From Apodospora peruviana (taxonomy: Eukaryota > Ascomycota > Sordariomycetes > Sordariales > Lasiosphaeriaceae), in assembly GCA_033439685.1 (NCBI GenBank), contig JAUEDM010000002.1, positions 1,240,001-1,304,000 on the forward strand: DNA of 64,000 nt, written 5' to 3'. How positions within the stretch are numbered: position 1 is the stretch's first letter; the number at the start of each line of letters is the position of its first letter. A program made the position numbers and the translations under genes. This document shows positions 55,877 to 64,000 of the stretch, piece by piece. The notes beneath the pieces were generated by a model. That model saw only the letters and a list, made by a program, of their open reading frames with translations, searched no databases and was not told the DNA's origin.

Positions 55877-58181
55877 ATGGCGGCCGATCACCCTCAAGAC
55901 CAAGTGCAACACCGCTCGCTCACCGACCCGGAAAGCTTCTGGCGCGAACAGGCGTCGCATCTCCACTGGCACAAAGAACCCTCTGCGGTGCTGAGACGGA
56001 CGACCAAGGACCTACCCAAGAGCGGCGACTCCCACGAACACTGGGAATGGTTTCCTGACGGTGAGATATCGACCTGCTACAACTGCGTCGACCGACACGT
56101 CCTGGCTGGGCATGGTGATCACCCGGCCATTCTGTACGACAGTCCCGTGACGAACACCAAGCAAAGGATTACCTACAGTGAACTGCTGGTTGAGGTTGAG
56201 GTGTTTGCTGCTGTCTTGAGGCAGGAGGGGTTGAAGAAGGGAGATGTTGTCCTCGTTTACAGTAAGTCAATAATATCTGGAACATTGTCGTACTTGGAGT
56301 TTGACATGTTTTATTAGTGCCCATGATACCCGCCACATTAGTTGGCATTCTCGCCGTCAACCGACTTGGTGCTATCCATGCCGTGGTCTTTGGCGGCTTC
56401 GCGGCCAATGCGCTCGCTCAGCGCATCGAGGCATCCCGACCCGTGGCCATCCTGACCGCCTCATGCGGCATTGACGGAAACAAGCCGCCTACCAGTTATC
56501 GTGGATTTATCGAGGACGCCATCCGGATTTCGGCGTGGAAGCCGCCCAAGACGATCATCTGGCAGCGAGAGCAGTTGTCGTGGCACCCTATTCGCAAGAC
56601 TGACGGGGAAAGGAGCTGGCAGAACCTCGTCAAGAGCGTCCGGGCACGGAAGCTCAAGGCGGATTGTGTACCCGTGAAGTCGACGGATGGCATTTATATT
56701 ATTTACACCAGTGGCACGACCGGCTTGCCCAAAGGAGTCTTACGGGAGGCGGGCGGACACGCCGTCGGTCTGCATCTGTCGATATCATATCTGTTTGGCA
56801 TACACGGGCCGGGCGATGTGATGGGTTGCTTTAGCGACATCGGCTGGGTCGTGTCGCACAGTTACACGCTCTATGGGCCCCTTCTCACCGGCGCGGCGAC
56901 TGTTCTCTACGAAGGCAAGCCCGTCGGCACCCCGGACGCGTCGGCGTTTTGGCGCCTGGTCGACGAGTACAAGATTAATACCATGTTCACTGCACCCACA
57001 GCTCTACGGGCGATCCGCAAAGACGACCCCGACAATAAGTTTATCTCTGAGATTGGAAAACGTGGCGGGCTGAGAAGCCTCAAGGCCTTGTTTCTAGCAG
57101 GGGAACGATCAGAGCCGGCGATCATAACCATGTATCAGGACCTACTAAAACGGTACGGTGCAAAGGACTCGCATGTGATTGATAACTGGTGGTCATCCGA
57201 GTCGGGCTCGCCCATCTCGGGGGTCGCGCTCGTGCCCCATGCCGGCAAGGACAGGAAGACTAACCTGAAAGACCACCCTCCATTGCAGATCAAGCCTGGC
57301 AGTGCCGGAAAGGCGATGCCAGGATTTGATGTGCGGGCGGTCGATGATGAGGGCAACGAAGTGCCGAGGGGAATGATGGGTAACATCGTACTGGCCTTGC
57401 CGCTGGCGCCGACAGCGTTTCGCACGCTCTGGGAGGACGAGGAGCGGTTTTACAAGGGCTACCTAAAGCGTTTTGGCGGGCGCTGGGTCGATACGGGCGA
57501 CGCTGGATATATTGATGAGCGGGGGTATATTCATATCATGGCGCGATCAGGTGAGTCTCTGCCTTCCTCGGTGCCTGGGACGACGAAACTAAATAGGGAT
57601 GTTGGGTAGATGATATTATCAATGTGGCTGCCCATCGGTTGAGTACTGGTAAGTTTATCCCACCTACTTGATCCTTCTTCAACCGCATCCACCAGCACCA
57701 TATCATGCAATAGCCCGATATAAACTAACCAGCAACAGGAACCCTCGAACAAGCAATCACCAGCCACCCCCTCGTGACAGAAGCCTGCGTCGTTGGCATC
57801 CCGGACGCCCTCAAGGGACAAATGCCCTTTGCATTCGTCAGCTGCTCGTCTGATGATGTCTCTGACGAGAAGCTTCTCGGCGAGATCCAAAAGCTCGTCA
57901 GAAGCCAGGTCGGAGCGATCGCTACCCTGGGCGGGATGGTCCAGGGCAAGGGAATGATTCCAAAAACGAGATCAGGCAAGACCTTGAGGCGCGTGCTGAG
58001 GGAACTGCTGGAGAACGCGGTAAATGGTGGTCAGTTTGACAAGGCTGTCAATATTCCGTCCACCGTGGAGGATGCCGGGATGGTTGACGTGGCGAGAGAG
58101 AAGATCAAGGGGTATTTCAAGAGCGGTGGAGGGAAGGACAAGCACGGGAGCGTTGATGCGGAGAGTAAAGCGAAGCTTTAG
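55877..58181 (+). CDS. Acyl(propionyl)-CoA synthetase with peroxisomal PTS1
   Basis: Exons are 55877-56261, 56318-57550, 57610-57648 and 57739-58181, 699 aa. Start MAADHPQDQ is the first good ATG. The N-terminal ACAS_N domain (DPESFWREQASHLHW) leads into VVFGGFAANALAQRIEASRP and LTASCGIDGNK, which place it with propionyl-CoA synthetase/ACSS3 rather than acetyl-CoA synthetase. Adenylation motifs are YTSGTTGLPKGV (about 257), NWWSSESGSP (about 417), DTGDAGYIDERGYIHIMARS, and PKTRSGKTLRR with the acetylation-prone Lys (about 633). The last residues are SKAKL. AKL fits the PTS1 consensus, so the enzyme is probably peroxisomal. The reaction is propionate (or a similar short acid) + ATP + CoA to acyl-CoA + AMP + PPi. 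Confidence 0.88.
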
Positions 58182-59487
58182 TGAACTAAGCTTTTTCTCA
58201 TCATGTGTTGGTGTTGGGAGAGTGATGCAACGCCTCGTCGCGGGACTGAGACGGTTCTGGGAGGCCGAACGAGTTCGAAAATCTCACTCTATTTGATGCA
58301 ACATCCTCCACCCGGTACCACAGTGTTGGCAGTATGCAAGCAGAGTTTTTGTTTCGGGCGTTAATATGGAAGCAGTTCTTCTATAGGTTATGTAGTGTAG
58401 CAGTTATCACCATGGCCATATTCTGACTTGATACGTTGTGTTTTGTCACCTTGGTGCGATTCGGGTACGACCTACTCTATTATTGATATCATCATGAGAT
58501 GCGGGTTTAGGCATGTAGACAAGTCCCAAGGGAAAGCACAACAAATGGATCAGACGTGGACCCCGAAGACTAGGTCAAGACCCGAGCATGTTTACGGTAT
58601 TCAGGGGGTTATTGGGTTGTTTTTGTTGTCCTGTTGTTCTGTTTGCCTCTGTTACGCTCTGCTGCTGGTTTACGATTTGCTTGCTTGCTTGCTTGCTAAT
58701 CAGTTCTCCTATTCTACGTACCTACCTAGTCATTTTTCGGTGACTACAATGAATCAACTCAGCCTATGTCCCACTCACTCGCTCACTCACCCACTTGCTC
58801 ATCCATTTCACCTTCATTCAGTACCTACACTCTCAAACTCACCATATCACCAATAAACTCAACGACACCAGAGCGCACGGTAAGATGGATATCAAGATTT
58901 AATAACGCAAAGAAGGTAAGGTAGGCAGGCATTTGAACTAAAGACCACCGCTACACAAAAGATGAAAAAGCAAGTCAGCCCTGCGGCATCCGACCTATAA
59001 TCAAGATGGGAAAATAGAAATATACAGGTAAAAACATCCTACAATACAACCATCGCTCTGATACCCGCTTCATTCCGCTACCGAATCTCCTCATCCAACG
59101 ACCTACCATCCTCAATGAGGCCTCCTTGAAAGTAAAGGATAGAACATTATAGTAAAACCTGCTAGAAGAATTAAAAAAATATGCTCATCACCCACAGCTC
59201 GCTACCACTACTTTTGAACCACCATCCTTCCCTCCATACACAGCCCTTTTTGCTCTTCTCCTCCCCGTCCTTTGTTGGCCAGTGAATGTGAAAGAGTGTG
59301 CGTAAGAGGTATATACGTAAATAAATAAAAAGCAAGACCCGCAAGTCAATATTGACTTGTAACTCCAACCAACCCTGCCCCAGTACTTGAAGCCAGCATT
59401 CCAGCTGGCCAAGCAAAAATCCCCAATGAATTGGTGTTAAGAAAAGGCAGCGTCAGCCATGGCACGGTGACGGTACCTCACCGCCCC
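58182..59487. other. Convergent 3' region with (TTGC)n
   Basis: This lies between the 3' ends of the acyl-CoA synthetase and apsA genes. It contains a (TTGC)5 microsatellite at about 58,677-58,697, ACTC-rich stretches and TACCTACC motifs. No gene is seen. Confidence 0.6.
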
Positions 59488-62400
59488 TTAAAACCCTTTG
59501 AAGGGGTCATCTCGCAAATACCACTCGTCAATCTCATCTGTCCCTCTCGTCCCTCTGCTTTGACTATCCCGCTGTCGGCTGCGACTCGCCCTTCTCCTCA
59601 TCTCCTTGCTTCGCCTGCGGGCTACTCGCCGCATATCCTCCTGCTCGTACGGCGTGTCATCGAGCCGACTGAATGCCAGAGGGCTGATGAAAGCCTCCAT
59701 GCGTACAGTCCCAATGGCATCGAAGAAATTGTTCATGACGGGACCGCTAGGGCGGCTAGACGCCTCTGATGTCCGCACTGATCCTGTTGCCCATGTCATA
59801 CCGCTCGATCCCAGGCCAGTAGACGCTCCACCAGTGCTGTAGATATCCGACGATCCGGCAGTGCCAATACTATTGCCTGCCGTGCTATTCGTCGGTGCAT
59901 GGTGAGTGCTGGTGCTGCTTGGACCTGAGAAGCCACGGAAGGAGAGAGGTGGCGGAACATGGCCACCAGTGTTACTACGCTTGCGTCCATGAACCAGGGT
60001 CTGGTTGGCTCGATCATGGAACCGGGGAATCATGGGCGGTTCGGCAGCATCGCGAGACAAGTCGCGTGCGTGCGTGGGAAGTGAGAACGGCTCAGCTGCT
60101 GTAGGCCTCCATGTTGGAACGTTTGGTGCCACGCTATCCGTTTGCGACGAGGCTATGCTGACGGGACCCGATCTCACAACGCCCGTCTTGGCCTTGGTCA
60201 GGCGAATCGAATCGCGGATGCCAGGTCTTCGGGCCTTAGACTTTGGTAGCTCATACTGTTCCGGTAGTGGTTTCGGCTGCGTTGTGACCAGGTTCTCGGG
60301 GATTGCCTGGTTAGAATGAGCAAGGAATGACAGCGATGTCAACCATATATAATGCCGTTCGGGGCTTGTGGTAGTAAACTTGAGAGCCCGTTGGGGAGTC
60401 AAGATAAGAATGGACCTGTTGAAGAGCGCGCCCGCGTTCTTCGGGGGCGGATTGTCGTCCTTCACGTCGAGGACAGACTGAATGGTGAGCTTGCGTCCAG
60501 CCTTCCCCATCAAGGCACTCCCAGAAGACGGCTGCTTGCTGCTCCAAAGAATGGCACGCTCATATGGGGCAAGCCACACCCATCGCTTATGTCTGTCATT
60601 GCTATTGTCGTCGCCGCCCTTGCCTTCCGAAACACCGAAAGACTTACGTCTACGGACGTACTTGAACATCCACTCGCCAACCATGGTTTGTGCAATGGCG
60701 TCGACGACGCTGGTGGCCTGATTTGGGCTGGCGAGAGACCCGACGCCCGTATCCGCGGTGTTTGCGGTATTCGTAGACAGTTGCGGTTGATGAGTCTTGT
60801 ACCTTGAATACCCGTACGAGTCCCTATTGCGTGGTGTGGTGATGTCGTTCGTTGGCAGAGGTGGAAGACCAGGACTTTCGGGAGCCTCGGTCGAAGGGGA
60901 GAAGGGAGGAGGCGACCGGCTGGCGTGCCGGCGGTATTTCTGACTGCGTGGAAGCACTGTCGCCGAACGAACCTTCCTAATGCTGTTTGCGCGATAATGG
61001 CTTCGAGACCCACCACCACCCCTTCTATGCCAGTATTCCGTGCCCTTGGTCGGGCTGGATCGACCATCACTCGGGGCGCTGGCACTGATAGGCGGTTTAC
61101 GAGAGCTAGCCCGTGTGGGTATTGGGAATGGTGGTTCCTTCGTGTCAGTCAGACTCGGACTCCTTGTCCGCTGATGTGACACGATCCCATTCTGAATCAT
61201 GGCTGCCCTCCGCATGACACCGCCCTTTGAGCCCAGCAGTGAGGACCGCGCACCGCGTTTAGAACCCGTCCTGGTAAAGCCCGAGTCGCGGGTCTCACTT
61301 GGTTGGTAGACACTCGCTGAGCCGAAAAAGTCGGGTGTGTCGTCAAGCAGTCGCGAGATGTACCGACCGCCACCCATCTTGTCCGAGGAAGCCGCAGTGC
61401 TTCCAGAGCCACGTTTGGCTCCACGGGTCGAACCCGTCTTGGGTCTCGGGGCCGAGAGCGCAGTACGATATTCCGAGTCACTCAGGTCTGGGTCCAAAAA
61501 CTCATCAACCTCATCCGAGCTATTGCCATCGAAGCCTGCAAATAAGCTGCTAATCCGGTGTGGTCTCCGTATAGGAGCCTTCTGATTCGATAATGGCCCG
61601 TCATCATTATTGCCAGGGTAGGCATCGCGTGTCTCCTCCTCCAAAATGGACGAGGCTAACGGTGGGGATGAAGGTATACAAGTATCTGTCAGGCTACGCT
61701 TTAAAGCCAGGCGTCGCGGGTTTCGAGGAGGTACATTTCCGGGAACAGGTGTGAACTGTCTCTTCGCCTCGATAGGGGCTTGTGGAAGGGGAGAAGGAGA
61801 CGAGGGTCGGGAGCTAATCGTGGAGGGATGCAAATGTAGGGGCAATCTATCAAGTCGTTGATCAATTCTGATCTCCTCGGTCTGCACGGCCACAGAGGAC
61901 GTGGGCCCGGTGGTAATAAGCGAGACTTGGCAGCCAAAGTCTTTGCTTAGTTGGGGCAGCCGTGGCTGACGTGGCGTGGTTGGGCGGCTTGTGGGGGGGA
62001 TGATGCTGATACTCGGAATTGGCATAGGTGGAAGTCCCAAGAAGGGAGGCTGAAGTGGGGGAGGAATATCCGTCTGTGTCGATACAGAGGTCATGGCGAG
62101 ACGTCCAAAGTGAGGTGACGGTGGCGTCTCCTGATATGGCGTTTTGGGTGTCTTGGGCGGGCTCAGAGGCTCCTCGGCTGTTTGGGATGAGCCATTAACC
62201 ATTAGGTTATCCTTGTTTGGTGGCTTGATTGTCAGCGGCTGGCCGATATGCACTCGTTTTCTCCGCTGGTTGGCCTCAATCTCAAGGTCAACGCGTGGTG
62301 GACTCTCAAAGTCATACAGTCGCTCAAACTTCTGCATGAACGGCGTCGGCTCCGGGGTCGAAGGCTTCACCGGCACAACCTTTGGCGAAGGTGGCGGCGA

Positions 62401-63564
62401 GTACTGAACGCCAGAGTCAGTATAGGCAACCTGAGGCTGAGACACCCGCGTCTCATCGTCCTCTCGGATGACATCGTCCTCCAATCGTTCGAGAGTTGCG
62501 TGGTTATATGCCAGTCTTCCGCGAGCCGTACTGCCGGATCTCATCAAACTTTCATTGCTCTGGTGACGGCGATGTGTTCGGGAGAGCATGCTGTCTCGGC
62601 TCATGTTTCGCATATGACCACCGTTCGATAGAACACTTTCGCGACCGCCGTAGTCGCTTTCGTCTTCACCGGTATCAAAGCCTAGCTCGTCTGCAAGAGA
62701 ATTGCCGTTCGGCTTCGGTATACCATTAGCTACCGAGAAGCGAATGCTGTTAGTAATGCTCATCGTCCGAACGCTTGCTGCATCATTTTCCTTGGCGCTT
62801 TCCTCCACCTCACTTTCAAGGTGGTCGTGAGTGCCATTCGTCTGCGCGGCTTGATAGGCGGCAACCTCATCAAGAACCACCTTCAAGCGGCTCTCCGTAA
62901 CATGAATGCGGCGTTCAAATTTTCTTTTTTCCTCCTCCCACTCATCTTTCTCCTTGGCCCATTGACGGTGTACCCGTTCCGAGTCTTCCTCCTGGTTCCG
63001 GAGCTTTTTCTGGGTAGTGTCGAGTCTTTTCTTCGTCTCCGTCACCGATTCAACGGCCTCGTCTCGCTCTCGTGCTAGTTCACCTAGGGCAGAAGAAGTC
63101 CCGCCTTCAAGTAATGCCAACTGACGTTTCAATGACCGACTCTCCTTTCCAGTAGACAAAATTGTGGTTTGTAACGCCTCGGACTCCTCACGCGACGCGT
63201 GCAGAGACGACTCGAGAGCCTCAATAATCTTGATCTTCTCCTCCTGATCGCGCCTCAGAGACAGTATTTCGGAGACGAGGTTGGCATGGAGGGTAGGCGT
63301 GAAGCGGCGCGGATCAAGCACGCTGATGGTGTCATCGTTGCTGACGTCTCTTGACGACCGTTTGGATCCACGATCGCTTCGGTCACCCGGTAACGGCGGC
63401 GGTGATGAGCTCTTACCGTTCGTGGCTGGGGGCGTGACCGAACGTCTCGATTTACGTGAGCTCCGCGAAACATTCCGTGAGGGAGTCCGGTATGGGGTAT
63501 CGGCAGGTGTTGGTAATGAACCCACCGGCCCGGGCGACTCATCCTCAGTTTCCCACACAGCCAT
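59488..63564 (-). CDS. apsA: Cortical nuclear-migration protein ApsA/Num1 (PH domain)
   Basis: This is a single-exon gene of 1,358 aa starting MAVWETEDESPGP. After a Ser/Arg-rich head comes a coiled coil at about 90-245 (LVSEILSLRRDQEEKIKIIE, DTTQKKLRNQEEDSERVHRQ). A very long disordered middle rich in Pro/Ser/Arg follows. Near the C-terminus is a PH domain of the Mcp5/Num1 type at about 965-1090 (GEWMFKYVRRRKSF, RWVWLAPYERAILWSSKQP, LKFTTTSPERHYIWLTSLSF). The end reads EIDEWYLRDDPFKGF. Aspergillus ApsA and yeast Num1 bind PI(4,5)P2 at the plasma membrane, anchor dynein, and position nuclei and mitochondria. Loss in A. nidulans leaves primary sterigmata without nuclei. The same role is inferred. 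Confidence 0.9.
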   Translation of the reverse strand: MAVWETEDESPGPVGSLPTPADTPYRTPSRNVSRSSRKSRRSVTPPATNGKSSSPPPLPGDRSDRGSKRSSRDVSNDDTISVLDPRRFTPTLHANLVSEILSLRRDQEEKIKIIEALESSLHASREESEALQTTILSTGKESRSLKRQLALLEGGTSSALGELARERDEAVESVTETKKRLDTTQKKLRNQEEDSERVHRQWAKEKDEWEEEKRKFERRIHVTESRLKVVLDEVAAYQAAQTNGTHDHLESEVEESAKENDAASVRTMSITNSIRFSVANGIPKPNGNSLADELGFDTGEDESDYGGRESVLSNGGHMRNMSRDSMLSRTHRRHQSNESLMRSGSTARGRLAYNHATLERLEDDVIREDDETRVSQPQVAYTDSGVQYSPPPSPKVVPVKPSTPEPTPFMQKFERLYDFESPPRVDLEIEANQRRKRVHIGQPLTIKPPNKDNLMVNGSSQTAEEPLSPPKTPKTPYQETPPSPHFGRLAMTSVSTQTDIPPPLQPPFLGLPPMPIPSISIIPPTSRPTTPRQPRLPQLSKDFGCQVSLITTGPTSSVAVQTEEIRIDQRLDRLPLHLHPSTISSRPSSPSPLPQAPIEAKRQFTPVPGNVPPRNPRRLALKRSLTDTCIPSSPPLASSILEEETRDAYPGNNDDGPLSNQKAPIRRPHRISSLFAGFDGNSSDEVDEFLDPDLSDSEYRTALSAPRPKTGSTRGAKRGSGSTAASSDKMGGGRYISRLLDDTPDFFGSASVYQPSETRDSGFTRTGSKRGARSSLLGSKGGVMRRAAMIQNGIVSHQRTRSPSLTDTKEPPFPIPTRASSRKPPISASAPSDGRSSPTKGTEYWHRRGGGGSRSHYRANSIRKVRSATVLPRSQKYRRHASRSPPPFSPSTEAPESPGLPPLPTNDITTPRNRDSYGYSRYKTHQPQLSTNTANTADTGVGSLASPNQATSVVDAIAQTMVGEWMFKYVRRRKSFGVSEGKGGDDNSNDRHKRWVWLAPYERAILWSSKQPSSGSALMGKAGRKLTIQSVLDVKDDNPPPKNAGALFNRSILILTPQRALKFTTTSPERHYIWLTSLSFLAHSNQAIPENLVTTQPKPLPEQYELPKSKARRPGIRDSIRLTKAKTGVVRSGPVSIASSQTDSVAPNVPTWRPTAAEPFSLPTHARDLSRDAAEPPMIPRFHDRANQTLVHGRKRSNTGGHVPPPLSFRGFSGPSSTSTHHAPTNSTAGNSIGTAGSSDIYSTGGASTGLGSSGMTWATGSVRTSEASSRPSGPVMNNFFDAIGTVRMEAFISPLAFSRLDDTPYEQEDMRRVARRRSKEMRRRASRSRQRDSQSRGTRGTDEIDEWYLRDDPFKGF

Positions 63565-64000
63565 AATGAGCGGTTTCTCGTCTGCCAGGCTCTGAATCTT
63601 GGGCGTTTATAGGTACCACCCCATATCCGATGAATTGAACTAGAAAAGCGGTTATGGGTTTGGCTGCTTCGGGAAAATGCAGATATGACGGCTTGTTCTC
63701 GCTGAAATTAGAATTGCTGAACAGGACAAAAGGCAGCGGAAGTTCTAAAACATCATTATCAGTAAGGCGTCCACGCAGTACCAGGGTCCGGACGTGTTGG
63801 TTTGCCAAACAATACGTATTGATGATCGCTATGAGGTTTGGGAATAGTCATACCAGACGACGAATGCCTTGACAAAAGCACTCTGCAACAAACCACCACA
63901 CTTCTCGAAAGTAAAAAAGTTGGCCGTATATCGTACTTGTCGTGGGTAAGATTCTAGAAGTTGTCCATGGATTTTTGCAAGTGCTGTCAACCCCTGAATC
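63565..64000. other. apsA upstream region, window edge
   Basis: About 440 bp upstream of apsA. Short frames here have no supporting features. A neighbouring gene, if any, lies beyond the window. Confidence 0.5.

Noticed and set aside
1..64000. CRISPR arrays, prokaryotic operons or phage
   Set aside because: Spliceosomal introns throughout, no spaced repeat arrays and no operon-like spacing; the DNA is eukaryotic.

Overview
The window is nuclear DNA of a filamentous ascomycete, most likely a Sordariomycete. Genes are short on introns. The introns are mostly 50-120 nt, with GTAAGT-like donors and CTAAC-like branch sites. The gene set includes homologues of Neurospora al-3 and ccg-6, a SIN-type Cdc14 and an ApsA/Num1 cortical anchor. 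I assign no genus. Every exon boundary was read by eye from splice signals, frame continuity and family motifs.

Left part (0-34.4 kb), a conserved housekeeping block: Pex24/Pex30-type dysferlin-domain protein (-), small orphan gene (+), Pom1/DYRK kinase (+), GGPP synthase (-), SIN protein Cdc14 (+), replication licensing factor Cdt1 (-), GPI-anchored Cys-rich wall protein (-), glutamine synthetase (+), Cys-rich single-pass membrane protein (+), transcription coactivator MBF1 (-), DUF1365 protein (+) and GFA-domain zinc protein (+). The cdt1 upstream region carries a tight cluster of MluI cell-cycle boxes. The glutamine synthetase gene has a coding exon 1 of ATG only and an internal 3-nt microexon.

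Middle part (about 35.1-46 kb), an accessory island of broken or fast-evolving genes. It holds a long DUF3435/'FluG-domain' tyrosine-recombinase pseudogene with C-terminal C2H2 fingers, two further DUF3435 remnants, a stand-alone NLR N-terminal domain, a PD-(D/E)XK-like gene with three C-to-T type nonsense codons, an unknown three-exon gene, and a NACHT-WD40 NLR remnant whose middle is missing. A 25-bp sequence occurs in direct orientation at 35,105 and 40,432. The recombinase and NLR content resembles a decayed Starship-type giant transposon or a graveyard of such elements. This is inference.

Right part (46.6-64 kb), ordinary genes again: dienelactone hydrolase (+), quinone oxidoreductase (-), CCG-6-like GPI wall protein (+), acyl(propionyl)-CoA synthetase ending in the peroxisomal signal AKL (+) and ApsA/Num1 (-). 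Several genes relate to polarity, septation and nuclear positioning (pom1, cdc14, apsA) and two to peroxisomes (Pex30-like, acyl-CoA synthetase), but they are scattered and look like normal eukaryotic gene order. No tRNA, rRNA or CRISPR array was found.
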